This document shows, piece after piece, positions 24,760-34,156 of a DNA stretch of 64,000 nucleotides. Both the position numbers and the translations under genes were made by a program. A model generated the notes under the pieces. The model saw nothing but the letters and a program-made list of their open reading frames with translations, was not told the origin of the DNA and did no database searches. The stretch is taken from positions 124,001-188,000 of the forward strand of contig NZ_JAJCYB010000044.1 of NCBI RefSeq assembly GCF_029263155.1, given 5' to 3'. Numbering within the stretch: the first letter of the stretch is position 1; every line of letters begins with the position of its first letter. Origin of the DNA: Pseudonocardia sp. Lineage in GTDB: Bacteria; Actinomycetota; Actinomycetes; Mycobacteriales; Pseudonocardiaceae.

Positions 24760-24812
24760 CACAGCGGGGTGGCTTTGCTCCGACCGGACCGGAGTAGAGC
24801 CACCCTGCTGTG
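24760..24812. repeat. Long hairpin between obgE and proB
   Basis: Arms 24760-24782 and 24790-24812 are 23 bp each and complementary except for about three positions, with a 7-nt loop. It falls just upstream of the proB GTG. It would lie inside proB if the distal ATG were used. It may attenuate proB or be an intergenic repeat. Confidence 0.75.
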
Positions 24813-24845
24813 ATCCGGGTGGGCCCAACCCCCCGGAGGCGTCGG

Positions 24846-26417
24846 TCATCGGGCCGCGGGTGGGGCCGCCGGGTCCGCGTCGGCGGGCACGGGGTCGATC
24901 CAGACGTCCTCGTCCCACGCATCGCCGACCGCGTCCGCGGCGGCCCGCGCGTCGGCGGCCTCGGTTCGTTCCTCGGCCAGGTCGGCGTCGGTGCGGGGGA
25001 TGCGCCGGGCGTTGCGGGCGACCTTGCGCTCCGCCGCGCCGATCCGGTCGTCGGCGTCGAGCCGGCGGTCGGTGCCGCGCCCGGACATGAGCACGGCGAC
25101 ACCCGCCGGGGTGGAGGGCTCCCAGTCGAACGTGACGTCGCCGATCGTGACCGGGCAGCCCGGCCGCGCACCGGCTCTGGCCAGCGCCTCCTCGACGCCG
25201 AGCCGGGCGAGCCGGTCGGCCAGATAGCCCACGGCCTCGTCGTTGTCGAACGCGGTCTGCCGGATCCAGCGCTCGGGCCGGGCACCGAGCACGACGAACC
25301 CGCCCTCGAGCTCCGGGTCCTCCTCGATCGTGAAGCCCGAGTCGTCCACGGCGGTGGGCCGCAGCACGATCCGCGTGGCCTCCGCGACGGGCTGCGCAGC
25401 CCGGAACGCGGCCACCTGCTCGGCCATGGCGAAGGTCAGCTCCCGCAGGCCCGCGTGGCTGGCCGTGGAGATCGCGAACACCGGCCAGCCGAAACGCTCA
25501 GTGAGCTCGGCGGCCACGATGTCGGCCATGTCCCGGGCGTCCGGCACGTCGATCTTGTTCAACGCGATCAGCCGCGGCCGGCCCGCCAGCTCGCCACCCA
25601 GCGCGGGTGTGTACTGCGCGAGCTCGTCCTCCAGTGCGAGCACGTCGGCGACCGGGTCGCGGCCGGGCTCGAACGTGGCGCAGTCGACGACGTGCACGAG
25701 CACCGAGCAGCGCTCGATGTGGCGCAGGAAGTCCAGGCCCAGGCCGCGCCCCTGCGAGGCGCCCGGGATGAGGCCGGGCACGTCGGCCACGGTGAACACC
25801 TCGGCACCCGCGGTGACGACGCCGAGCTGCGGCACGAGCGTGGTGAACGGGTAGTCGGCGATCTTCGGCCGCGCCGCGGACAGGGCCGCCACGAGCGAGG
25901 ACTTGCCCGCCGACGGGAACCCGACCAGCCCGACGTCGGCCATCGAGCGCAGCTCCAGCACGAGGTCGCGCTGCTCGCCGGGCTCGCCGAGCAGCGCGAA
26001 CCCGGGTGCCTTGCGCGACGCCGAGGCCAGAGCCGCGTTGCCCAGCCCGCCGCGCCCGCCCTCGGCCGCGACGAACCGGGTGCCGGCCCCGGTGAGGTCG
26101 GCGACGATCTCACCGTCGGCCGAGAACACCACGGTGCCGTCGGGCACCAGCAGCTCGACGTCCTCGGCGTTGGCGCCCATCTTGAACCCGCCCTGCCCCT
26201 GCTTGCCGTTGCGGCCCAGGGCGTGGGGTCGGTGGTGGAAGTCGAGCAGGGTGTGTACCCCGGGATCGACGACGAGCACGACCGAGCCGCCCCGGCCGCC
26301 GTTGCCGCCGTCGGGCCCGCCGAGCGGCTTGAACTTCTCGCGATGCACCGAGGCACAGCCGTTGCCGCCCGCCCCCGCCGTGGCGTGCACGACCACGCGG
26401 TCCACGAACCTCGACAT
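24846..26417 (-). CDS. obgE: GTPase ObgE/CgtA
   Basis: 523 residues. The glycine-rich Obg fold ([33 protein letters not shown]) is followed by the G domain ([19 protein letters not shown]), the OCT domain, and a Glu/Arg/Ala-rich tail of about 90 residues typical of actinobacteria. Obg acts in 50S assembly and stress signalling. The ATG at 26417 has GAGGAG upstream. It follows the L21/L27 genes, the standard order, but a hairpin separates them. Confidence 0.97.
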   Translation of the reverse strand: MSRFVDRVVVHATAGAGGNGCASVHREKFKPLGGPDGGNGGRGGSVVLVVDPGVHTLLDFHHRPHALGRNGKQGQGGFKMGANAEDVELLVPDGTVVFSADGEIVADLTGAGTRFVAAEGGRGGLGNAALASASRKAPGFALLGEPGEQRDLVLELRSMADVGLVGFPSAGKSSLVAALSAARPKIADYPFTTLVPQLGVVTAGAEVFTVADVPGLIPGASQGRGLGLDFLRHIERCSVLVHVVDCATFEPGRDPVADVLALEDELAQYTPALGGELAGRPRLIALNKIDVPDARDMADIVAAELTERFGWPVFAISTASHAGLRELTFAMAEQVAAFRAAQPVAEATRIVLRPTAVDDSGFTIEEDPELEGGFVVLGARPERWIRQTAFDNDEAVGYLADRLARLGVEEALARAGARPGCPVTIGDVTFDWEPSTPAGVAVLMSGRGTDRRLDADDRIGAAERKVARNARRIPRTDADLAEERTEAADARAAADAVGDAWDEDVWIDPVPADADPAAPPAAR

Positions 26418-26435
26418 CAGCTGATTCTCCTCACA

Positions 26436-26479
26436 CGACGAACGGCGGGCCACCCCTCAAGGGCGGCCCGCCGTCGTCG
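26436..26479. terminator. Terminator-like hairpin between rpmA and obgE
   Basis: Arms of about 15 bp (CGACG-A-ACGGCGGGCC at 26436-26451 and its complement at 26465-26479) with a 13-nt loop, 22 bp beyond the rpmA stop and 19 bp before the obgE start. It may terminate or attenuate read-through from the ribosomal-protein genes. Confidence 0.7.
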
Positions 26480-26501
26480 AGTAAACCTGGTGGTGCGGGC
26501 C

Positions 26502-26759
26502 TCAGACCGAGGCCGGCACGATGTTGATGACCTTGCGGCCGCGGCGGTAGCCGAACTCGACGGCCCCCTCGGCGAGCGCGAACAGCGTGTCGTCGCCACC
26601 CCGGCCGACGTTGACGCCGGGGTGGAACTTGGTGCCGCGCTGGCGGATCAGGATCTCGCCGGACTTGACGACCTGGCCGCCGAAGCGCTTGACGCCCAGG
26701 TACTGGGCGTTCGAGTCGCGACCGTTGCGGGAGCTGGACGCACCCTTCTTGTGTGCCAT
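26502..26759 (-). CDS. rpmA: 50S ribosomal protein L27
   Basis: 85 residues, starting [20 protein letters not shown] with the Gly/Ser-rich N-terminal arm that reaches the peptidyl-transferase centre, then [20 protein letters not shown] and a short C-terminus. It has the normal length and lies 13 bp after rplU. Confidence 0.98.
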   Translation of the reverse strand: MAHKKGASSSRNGRDSNAQYLGVKRFGGQVVKSGEILIRQRGTKFHPGVNVGRGGDDTLFALAEGAVEFGYRRGRKVINIVPASV

Positions 26760-26772
26760 GGCTGCGTCTCCC

Positions 26773-27081
26773 CTACTTGGAAATGCCGGTGATCTGGACC
26801 TGCGTCAGGGGCTGACGGTGCCCCTGACGCTTGTGGTACCCGGTCTTGTTCTTGAACTTGTGGATGCGGATCTTCGGACCCTTGGTGTGCTCGACGACCT
26901 TCGCGGTCACCGACACGCTCGCCAGGGCGTCCGCCGCGCTGGTGACGTCGTCGCCGTCCACGAGCAGCAGCGCCGGGAGGGTCAGCTCGGCGCCGGGCTT
27001 GTCGTTGATCTTCTCAACGGTCAGCACGTCGTCGACGGCCACCTTGTACTGCTTGCCACCGGTCTTGACGATCGCGTACAT
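26773..27081 (-). CDS. rplU: 50S ribosomal protein L21
   Basis: 102 residues: [20 protein letters not shown] at the start and the rRNA-binding [20 protein letters not shown] near the end, both diagnostic of L21. rplU-rpmA form the usual two-gene unit, downstream of rne on the same strand. The 143-bp gap to rne holds no recognised element. Confidence 0.98.
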   Translation of the reverse strand: MYAIVKTGGKQYKVAVDDVLTVEKINDKPGAELTLPALLLVDGDDVTSAADALASVSVTAKVVEHTKGPKIRIHKFKNKTGYHKRQGHRQPLTQVQITGISK

Positions 27082-27224
27082 CGACGCACTGCTCCTAGCT
27101 CGAGGGACGAAGCGTGGGTGTCCGGTCCCTGGTCACTGGTACCGGTCACTTCCGCGGGCCGCGACTCGAGGTTCGCAGAGTGCGGCGCAGGGTTCCCAGG
27201 GTACTTCAACCCGGTGCGGGGTCG

Positions 27225-30200
27225 TCACTCCGGGTCGGGTACCGGTGCCTCGTCACCGGCGGGCGGGGGACCGGCCGGGCGGGACGCCGTGCGGCGGGCC
27301 CGCCGGGGGCGGCTGGTGGCCGGCGCCGGCTCGGGCTGCGGTGGCACGGCGGCGATGGTGGCTGCCGCTTCCGGCGCTACGGCCTGCTCGGGTGTCGGCG
27401 CCGCCTCGGCCGGCAGGGTGACGACCACCGCGGCCGGGGTGTCGCCCGCGACCGCCGTGGGCGCACCCGCGGTGCGGGTGACCCGGCCGCGCCGGCGGGC
27501 CGGGCGGGCCTGGTGGCCGTTGCCGTCCTCCAGGTCGGTGTCGACGTCGGTCAGCGCCGCAGCGGGCGGGGCGGCGAGCGTGCGCTCGACCACGGCCTCC
27601 TCCACCGCGTCCTCGACACCACCGGTGACGGCCACGTCCGGCTCGACGGCGACGGCGGGCGCACCGACGTCGACCGAGGCGTCCGGCCGGGACGGGGCGT
27701 CCGGCCGGGACGGGGCGGAGTGCCCGTTGCGGGACGCCGAGTCGTCGACGGGCGCGTCGGCGCCCCCGTCGCGGTCGGCCCCGCTGCGGTCGGCCCCGTC
27801 GCGGTCGGCCCCGTTGCGATCGGCCTCGTTGCGGTCGGCCTCGTTGCGATCGGTCCCGTTGCGGTCGGCCCCGTTGCGGTCGGCCCCGTCCCCGTCGTTG
27901 CGACGGCCGCGTCCCCCGCGTGAGCGCCGCCCCGATCCCTCGGCCCGATCGGTCCGCCCGGAGCCGCCGCCGTCGGTGGCGGGCGGCGCGGGGTCGGCCT
28001 CGACGAGCACGCCACGACCGCGGCAGTGCTCACAGGGCGTGGAGAAGTGCTCCAGCAGCCCGCCGCCGACGCGCTTGCGCGTCATCTGGACCAGGCCGAG
28101 CGAGGTGACCTCGGCGACCTGGTGACGGGTGCGGTCGCGGGAGAGGCACTCGGTGAGCCGACGAAGCACGAGGTCGCGGTTGGCCTCGAGCACCATGTCG
28201 ATGAAGTCGACGACGATGATGCCGCCGATGTCGCGCAGCCGCAGCTGGCGCACGACCTCCTCGGCCGCCTCCAGGTTGTTGCGTGTGACCGTCTCCTCGA
28301 GGTTGCCCCCCGAGCCGGTGTACTTGCCGGTGTTGACGTCGATGACGGTCATGGCCTCGGTGCGGTCGATCACCAGCGTGCCGCCCGATGGCAGCCAGAC
28401 CTTGCGGTCGAGCGCCTTGAGCAGCTGCTCGTCGATGCGGTACTCGGTGAACACGTCGGTGGTACCGACGTGGCGGTGCAGCCGGTCGACCAGCTCGGGC
28501 GCCACGTGCCCGATGTAGTTGTGCAGCGTGTCCCAGGCGTCGTCGCCGGAGACGACGAGCCTGGAGAAGTCCTCGTTGAACTGGTCGCGGACGACCTTGA
28601 TCAGGAGGTCGGGCTCCTCGTAGAGCAGCGCCGGGGCCTTGGGCTTGTTCGGCCCGGTCTTCTCGGAGCGCTCCTTGACGATCTCCCACTGGGCCTGGAG
28701 CCTGCGGACGTCGCGCTCCAGCGCCTCGTGGCTGACGCCCTCCGACGCCGTGCGGATGATCACCCCGGCCTCGCTCGGCACGATCTCCTTGAGCATGTCC
28801 TTGAGCCGCTTGCGCTCGACGTCGGGCAGCTTGCGGCTGATCCCGGCGGCGCCGCCGCTGGGCACGTAGACCAGGAACCGGCCGGCCAGGCTGATCTGCG
28901 TGGTCAGGCGCGCACCCTTGTGGCCGATCGGGTCCTTCGTGACCTGCACGAGGACCGCGTCGCCGCTGCTCAGGGCCTGCTCGATGCGGCGGGCCTTGCC
29001 GCCGAGGCCCGCGGCGTCCCAGTCGACCTCACCGGCGTAGAGCACGGCGTTGCGGCCCCGCCCGATGTCGACGAACGCGGCCTCCATCGACGGCAGCACG
29101 TTCTGCACGCGGCCCAGGTAGATGTTGCCGACCATGGACTTGCCGGTGCCGCCGTCACGCCCGGACCCGCCCGCGATGAAGTGCTCCACGAGGACGTCGT
29201 CCTCCAGCACCCCGATCTCGACGCGGCCGCCGCGCTCGCGGGCCACCATCACCCGGTCGACGGCCTCCCGGCGCGCCAGGAACTCGGCCTCGGACAGGAT
29301 CGGGACCCGGCGGCGGCCGGCGTCGCGGCCGTCGCGGCGGCGCTGGCGCTTGGCCTCCAGGCGGGTCGATCCGCGGACACCCTGCACTCCGTCGCCCTCG
29401 ACGTCGTCGGAGCGTTCACGGGGGGCGCGGACCCGCACGACGGTGTTGGGCGGGTCCGTGTCGCCTCCCGCGTCGGAGTCCTCGCCCGATCCGCGGCGCC
29501 TGCGCCGCCTGCGGCGACGCGAGCCGGAGGGCCGGTCGTCGTCGGAGTCGCCGTCGTCGTCCTGCTGGTCCGCGCCAGAGGCGTCCTCGGGCGTCCCGGT
29601 GCCCGCGGACCCGGCGGCCCGGGCGCCGGTGTCGCCGGCGCCGTCGGTGCTGTCGTCGTCGGCGCCGTCCTCGTCGGAGCCGTCCTCGTCGGAGCTGTCG
29701 CCGTCGGCCCCGCGGCCGCGGCCACGACCACGACGACCCCGCCTGCGGCGCCTGCGGCTGTCGCCGTTCTCGTCGTCGTCGGTGTCGTCGCGGGCCTCGG
29801 CGGGCCCGGTCTCGGTATCGTCGGCCGCCTCGTCCGGCCCGGCCGGGGGCTCGGCGGCCTCCTCGGCGACGGGGGGCTCCGCAGCCGCGTCGTCGGCGCC
29901 GGACGTGGCGCGGCGACGGCTGCGGGAGGGGCGGCCGGGCTCGGGCCGGGTCGGCGCCTGGAACAGCGGAGCGGGCGGGGCGAACAGCGGGGCCAGTGCC
30001 GCATCCGGGGCGGGCTCGCCCGCGGGCTCCGCGGCGACGGCCGCCGTCGCCTCGGTCGGCGGTGGGGCGTCCTGCGTGACGGACGTCTCATCGACCGCGT
30101 CGGCCACCGGGGCGTCGGCCGGCACCTCGGCCGCCGGCGCGACCGCCCGGGTGGCACGGCGCCGCCGGGTTCGGGGGGCGGGCGTGTCGGCGGCGTCAGG

Positions 30201-30485
30201 GGCAGGCGCGTGGGCGGCGGGGGCGTCGGCGGTGGGCGTGGCAGGGGCGTCGGCGGTGGGCGCGGCGGCGGGGAGCTCCGCGGCGGGGCCGTCGGGGGTC
30301 GGGACCAGTGCGGACGCGACCAGCTCTGCGGCCTTGCGGTCGACGCTCGACTGTGGGCTCCGGGCGGGGATGTCGAGTCCGGCCAGCGCGGCGAGGACCT
30401 CCTTGCTGGTCACTCCCAGCAGCTTGGCGAGCGCGTGCACCCGCATCTTGTCCGGCAGGTCAGCGGGCATATCGGTGTTGGACAT
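27225..30485 (-). CDS. rne: Ribonuclease E/G with long acidic and basic extensions
   Basis: 1086 residues. Order: an IF2_N-like domain (MRVHALAKLLGVTSKEVLAAL), a long acidic and Arg-rich region (about 60-390), the catalytic core with an S1 domain (VGNIYLGRVQNVLPSMEAAFVD), the DNase I-like fold (VIDVNTGKYTGSGGNLEETV, GGIIVVDFIDM) and the zinc-link CEHC, then a disordered tail with eight ADRNG-type pentapeptides. It processes rRNA, tRNA and mRNA. The ATG at 30485 has GGAGGAG upstream. rplU follows, as in mycobacteria. Confidence 0.96.
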   Translation of the reverse strand: MSNTDMPADLPDKMRVHALAKLLGVTSKEVLAALAGLDIPARSPQSSVDRKAAELVASALVPTPDGPAAELPAAAPTADAPATPTADAPAAHAPAPDAADTPAPRTRRRRATRAVAPAAEVPADAPVADAVDETSVTQDAPPPTEATAAVAAEPAGEPAPDAALAPLFAPPAPLFQAPTRPEPGRPSRSRRRATSGADDAAAEPPVAEEAAEPPAGPDEAADDTETGPAEARDDTDDDENGDSRRRRRRGRRGRGRGRGADGDSSDEDGSDEDGADDDSTDGAGDTGARAAGSAGTGTPEDASGADQQDDDGDSDDDRPSGSRRRRRRRRRGSGEDSDAGGDTDPPNTVVRVRAPRERSDDVEGDGVQGVRGSTRLEAKRQRRRDGRDAGRRRVPILSEAEFLARREAVDRVMVARERGGRVEIGVLEDDVLVEHFIAGGSGRDGGTGKSMVGNIYLGRVQNVLPSMEAAFVDIGRGRNAVLYAGEVDWDAAGLGGKARRIEQALSSGDAVLVQVTKDPIGHKGARLTTQISLAGRFLVYVPSGGAAGISRKLPDVERKRLKDMLKEIVPSEAGVIIRTASEGVSHEALERDVRRLQAQWEIVKERSEKTGPNKPKAPALLYEEPDLLIKVVRDQFNEDFSRLVVSGDDAWDTLHNYIGHVAPELVDRLHRHVGTTDVFTEYRIDEQLLKALDRKVWLPSGGTLVIDRTEAMTVIDVNTGKYTGSGGNLEETVTRNNLEAAEEVVRQLRLRDIGGIIVVDFIDMVLEANRDLVLRRLTECLSRDRTRHQVAEVTSLGLVQMTRKRVGGGLLEHFSTPCEHCRGRGVLVEADPAPPATDGGGSGRTDRAEGSGRRSRGGRGRRNDGDGADRNGADRNGTDRNEADRNEADRNGADRDGADRSGADRDGGADAPVDDSASRNGHSAPSRPDAPSRPDASVDVGAPAVAVEPDVAVTGGVEDAVEEAVVERTLAAPPAAALTDVDTDLEDGNGHQARPARRRGRVTRTAGAPTAVAGDTPAAVVVTLPAEAAPTPEQAVAPEAAATIAAVPPQPEPAPATSRPRRARRTASRPAGPPPAGDEAPVPDPE
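27771..27890. repeat. 15-bp tandem repeat in rne (8 units)
   Basis: Eight contiguous 15-bp units of the form GCGGTCGGCCCCGTT encode the pentapeptide (N/D)-(G/E)-A-D-R in the C-terminal tail of RNase E. Two units carry GCGATC and two carry CTCG in place of CCCG. The unit length keeps the reading frame, so copy number could vary freely. Confidence 0.9.
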
Positions 30486-30617
30486 CGAGCTCCTCCGCCC
30501 CCGGGCGCCCTCCGGGGAAGGCCGCCGCGCAGGGGCTCGTGCGTTCTCTCTCCGCACGGTGCGCGGCGAGCAATCCTGGGACGATCTGCTCGACGACGTG
30601 CCCGGGATCCGAACCGC

Positions 30618-31415
30618 TCAGGTCCGGGTGGTGACCCGAAGTGCTCCGAGCGGATCGGCGAGGTCACCCCGGTCGTCGAGCAGTCCCTGAGCGGTCCGGG
30701 TCGCCTTCGCGGGCACCGGTTGCTTGAGGCCTGCGACAACGTCGAGTGCACCCAACACGTCATCGGGTCGAACGGCGGGTGTCGTCTGCCGTACGACCGC
30801 CGTCAGTATCGCACAGACTCCCGCGCCCGCCGTGTCGCTCGGACGTGAGTCATCCGACGTGGCGCTCACCTCGGCCCCGCTCACCTCGGCCCGGGCCAGC
30901 GCCGCGCGCACGTCGATCTGGCGCCGCCCGGAGGGCGTCACCCGCTCGACGACCAGCGTGTCCAGCCCGAGCAGCGCATCGACGGCCACCCGCAGCACCG
31001 AGGGTGCCACGCCGGGCATCTCGACGACCCAGCGCGCGGCGTCGATCCGCTCGGCGAGCGCGGGCGGTTCGGCGGGCGCGGCGTCGAGGACGTCCAGCCC
31101 GTCGGGCAGGGCGGCGTCCAGCGCCCTGACCAGCGCGGCCGGGTCGATCTCACGGGTCAGGCCGATCTCGAGGTACTCGGCCTCGCTGGCTGTGCCCGTG
31201 GGCGCCGCCCCGACCCACGACAGCCGCGGGTGCGGGCTGAAGCCGTGCGAGTGCGACACCGGCACCCCCGCTCGTCGCACCGCGCGCTCGAAGCTGCGCG
31301 CCACGTCGCGGTGTGACAGGAATCGCAGCCTGCCCCGCTTGGCGAACCGGATCCGGATCCGCTGCACCGTCGGCGGTGCCGGGTTGGCCGCCGCACCCGC
31401 CTTCACACGCGCCAT
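30618..31415 (-). CDS. TIGR03936 family (DUF2344) radical SAM-associated protein
   Basis: 265 residues. QRIRIRFAKRGRLRFLSHRDVARSFERAVRRAGVPVSHSHGFSPHPRLSW is represented here by RLRFLSHRDVARSFERA and HSHGFSPHPRLSW, the family hallmark. The protein is always found next to or fused with a B12-binding radical SAM protein, which lies 675 bp upstream here with a GNAT gene between. The joint reaction is not established. It precedes rne by 132 bp on the same strand. Confidence 0.92.
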   Translation of the reverse strand: MARVKAGAAANPAPPTVQRIRIRFAKRGRLRFLSHRDVARSFERAVRRAGVPVSHSHGFSPHPRLSWVGAAPTGTASEAEYLEIGLTREIDPAALVRALDAALPDGLDVLDAAPAEPPALAERIDAARWVVEMPGVAPSVLRVAVDALLGLDTLVVERVTPSGRRQIDVRAALARAEVSGAEVSATSDDSRPSDTAGAGVCAILTAVVRQTTPAVRPDDVLGALDVVAGLKQPVPAKATRTAQGLLDDRGDLADPLGALRVTTRT

Positions 31416-31461
31416 GGGCCCAGCCTAGGCCGCACCCGACGAGCGGCTCGCATGCCGGCCC

Positions 31462-31534
31462 GCCCGGATTGCAGCAAGGCCACCTTCACGCAACGAGATT
31501 GCGGCAAGGTGGCCTTCCTGCAATCCGGATGGGC
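31462..31534. repeat. Intergenic double palindrome
   Basis: The outer arms share CGGATTGCAGCAAGGCCACC (left 31465-31486) with one mismatch to the complement of the right half (31506-31530). Each half is itself a palindrome of the form GATTGC-N-GCAAGG. The element fills the gap between the GNAT and DUF2344 genes and could also act as a terminator. Confidence 0.8.
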
Positions 31535-31581
31535 CTCGTCGCGGGTCCCGGCCCGGGGGGACGTTCCTGCCGAGGCGGGTG

Positions 31582-32097
31582 TCAGGTGGGAGGCGGCGGT
31601 GCGACCGGGTCGAGGACGAGGAGGGACTCCCCTGCCTCCACGAACCCGGCGCGGCGGTAGAACGCCGTGCTCCCGGGCGTGGGCGCCAGCACCAGGCGCC
31701 GGTAGCGGCGGGTGCGGGCGTGTTCGACGGCGTGGGTGAGCAGCGCTCGCGGCACGCCGCGGTCGGCCCAGGAGGCGAGCACGAACGCGTTGCCGACGTG
31801 CCCGATCGCTCCTCCGCGTGCCCCCGGCCGCGGCATGTGGGCCATCTCGACGACGTTCAGCGAGCCCACCGCCGTGAACCCGGCCCGGTCCGAGCCCACC
31901 TCGGCCAGCCAGAACGTGCGCCGGGGCAGCTCGAAGCGCCACCACTGCGCGAACGTCGCCTCGAAGCCCGGGTCGAGGCGTTCCTCCCCACCCGCCCGCC
32001 CGCTGCGCTCCTCCAGCCAGGCCCGTCGCAGCCGGGCCAGCGCGTCGACGTCCCGCTCGTCGGCGACGCGGATGGTGAACGGCGGGGCGTCAGCCAC
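31582..32097 (-). CDS. GNAT family N-acetyltransferase
   Basis: 171 residues with the GNAT fold: an N-terminal FTIRVADERDVDALARLRRAW, a central beta-sheet, GHVGNAFVLASWADRGVPRALLTHAVEHA (motif A acetyl-CoA loop in a degenerate form), and APTPGSTAFYRRAGFVEAGE (motif B). The substrate is unknown. It starts with GTG and overlaps the 3' end of the radical SAM gene by 8 bp, so the two are co-transcribed. Confidence 0.88.
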   Translation of the reverse strand: MADAPPFTIRVADERDVDALARLRRAWLEERSGRAGGEERLDPGFEATFAQWWRFELPRRTFWLAEVGSDRAGFTAVGSLNVVEMAHMPRPGARGGAIGHVGNAFVLASWADRGVPRALLTHAVEHARTRRYRRLVLAPTPGSTAFYRRAGFVEAGESLLVLDPVAPPPPT

Positions 32098-34048
32098 CTT
32101 CGGCCAGGGAGTCGGCCCCGGTGGGATTCAGGACCGTCAGCGGCAGCAACGTCGTGCCGCTCGGGCCCACCTCGATGTCGGTGCCGGTGGACGGGCACAC
32201 GCCGCAGTCGAAGCACGGCGTCCAGCGGCAGTCGTCCTGCTCCCGACCGGCGAGCGCCTCCTGCCAGTCGTCCCAGAGCCACTCGCGCTCCAGGCCGGAG
32301 TCGAGGTGGTCCCACGGCAGGATCTCGGCCTGCCCCCGCTCGCGGGTGGTGAACCACTCCAGGGAGACGCCCATCGGCCCCAGCTCGGCCGCGGCCGCCT
32401 CGACCCACCGCTCGTAGGAGAAGTGCTCGCTCCAGCCGTCGAACCGTCCGCCCTCGCGCCACACCCGCTCGATGACCGCCCCGACGCGCCGGTCGCCGCG
32501 CGCGAGCAGGCCCTCGATCAGCGACGGCTTGCCGTCGTGGTAGCGCATGCCGATGTTGCGGCCGATCTTGCGGTCGACGTTGACCGCGGCGCGCAGCTGC
32601 CGCAGCCGGTCGTCGACGACGTCGGGGTGGCACTGGGCGGCCCACTGGAACGGGGTGTGCGGCTTGGGCACGAACCCGCCGATCGAGATGGTGCAGCGCA
32701 CGTCGTTGCGCCCCGACGCGGCGCGCCCGGCCTTGATCACGCGGTGCGCCATGCCCGCGATCTCCAGGACGTCGGCGTCCTCCTCGGTGGGCAGCCCGCA
32801 CATGAAGTACAGCTTCACCTGCCGCCAGCCCTGCGCGAACGCCTCGCTGACGGTGCGGATCAGGTCCTCCTCCGACACCATCTTGTTGATCACCCGCCGG
32901 ATCCGCTCGGACCCGCCCTCGGGGGCGAAGGTGAGCCCGGACCGCCGGCCGTTGCGGCTGATCTCGTTCGCGAGGTCGATGTTGAACGCGTCGACGCGGG
33001 TCGAGGGCAGGCTCAGCGAGGTGTTGGTGCCCTCGTAGCGGTCGGCCAGGCCCTTGGTGATCTCGGCGATCTCCGAGTGGTCGGCGCTGGACAGCGACAG
33101 CAGCCCGACCTCGTCGAACCCCGAGGCGCGCACGGACGCGTCCACCATCGAGCCGATGCCCTCCAGCGACCGCTCCCGCACCGGCCGGGTGATCATCCCG
33201 GCCTGGCAGAACCGGCAGCCGCGGGTGCAGCCGCGGAAGATCTCGACCGACGCGCGCTCGTGCACGGTCTCGGCCAGCGGCACCAGCGGCGCCTTCGGGT
33301 AGGGCCACTCGTCGAGCTCGGTGGTGGTGCGTTTGGTGACCGTCGCCGGCACGCGCTCGTCGATCGGGGTGACCGCGGCGATGCCCCCGTCCGCGCCGTA
33401 GGTGACGTCGTAGAGCGACGGGACGTAGCAGCCGTCGGTGGCCGCGAGGCGCAGCAGCAGCTCGGCGCGGCCCCCGGGCCGGCCCTGCGCCTTCCACTCG
33501 CGCACGACGTCGGTGATGTCGCCGACGATCTCCTCGCCGTCGCCCAGCGCCGCGACGTCGACGAAGCGCGCGACCGGCTCGGGATTGAACGCGGCGTGCC
33601 CGCCGGCCACGACGACCGGATGGTCGGCGGACCGGTCGACGGCGTGCAGCGGGATGCCCGCCAGGTCGAGCGCGGTGAGCAGGTTGGTGTAGCCGAGCTC
33701 GGTGGAGAAACTCACCCCGAGCAGGTCGAACGCCCCGAGCGGGCGGTGGCCGTCGACGGTGAACGCGGGCACGCCGTGCTCGCGCATCAGCGCCTCCAGG
33801 TCCGGCCACACCGAGTAGCAGCGCTCGGCCAGCGCGTCGACGCGCTCGTTGAGCACCTCGTAGAGGATCTGGACACCCTGGTTGGGCAGGCCCACCTCGT
33901 AGGCGTCGGGGTACATGAGCGCCCACCGGACGTCCGCGACGTCCCAGTCCTTGAGCTGCGCGTTCAGCTCCCCGCCCACGTACTGCACCGGCTTGGACAC
34001 GCGCGGGAGCAGGGCTTCGAGATCGGCGAACACGCTGGGGGCAGTCAC
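32090..34048 (-). CDS. TIGR03960 family B12-binding radical SAM protein
   Basis: 652 residues. The N-terminal B12-binding-like part includes GLPNQGVQILYEVLN and VVAGGHAAFNPEPVA. The radical SAM core has the CxxxCxxC cluster in FRGCTRGCRFCQAGMI, and SEGGSERIRRVINK-type barrel segments (TFAPEGGSERIRRV). The C-terminus has CFDCGVCPSTG, a likely second metal site. It always associates with DUF2344 proteins; a role in tRNA or rRNA modification has been suggested but is not shown. ATG start at 34048. Confidence 0.93.
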   Translation of the reverse strand: MTAPSVFADLEALLPRVSKPVQYVGGELNAQLKDWDVADVRWALMYPDAYEVGLPNQGVQILYEVLNERVDALAERCYSVWPDLEALMREHGVPAFTVDGHRPLGAFDLLGVSFSTELGYTNLLTALDLAGIPLHAVDRSADHPVVVAGGHAAFNPEPVARFVDVAALGDGEEIVGDITDVVREWKAQGRPGGRAELLLRLAATDGCYVPSLYDVTYGADGGIAAVTPIDERVPATVTKRTTTELDEWPYPKAPLVPLAETVHERASVEIFRGCTRGCRFCQAGMITRPVRERSLEGIGSMVDASVRASGFDEVGLLSLSSADHSEIAEITKGLADRYEGTNTSLSLPSTRVDAFNIDLANEISRNGRRSGLTFAPEGGSERIRRVINKMVSEEDLIRTVSEAFAQGWRQVKLYFMCGLPTEEDADVLEIAGMAHRVIKAGRAASGRNDVRCTISIGGFVPKPHTPFQWAAQCHPDVVDDRLRQLRAAVNVDRKIGRNIGMRYHDGKPSLIEGLLARGDRRVGAVIERVWREGGRFDGWSEHFSYERWVEAAAAELGPMGVSLEWFTTRERGQAEILPWDHLDSGLEREWLWDDWQEALAGREQDDCRWTPCFDCGVCPSTGTDIEVGPSGTTLLPLTVLNPTGADSLAEGG

Positions 34049-34156
34049 GCTGTACCAGGGTAGCCCCCGGGCCGGGGGACGGCGCGGTCACCGGGAGGTG
34101 CCCGGCGGCGCGGGCCCGCCCGAACCGCGGCGCGGCCGACGGCGAAGGCCGAGCCG

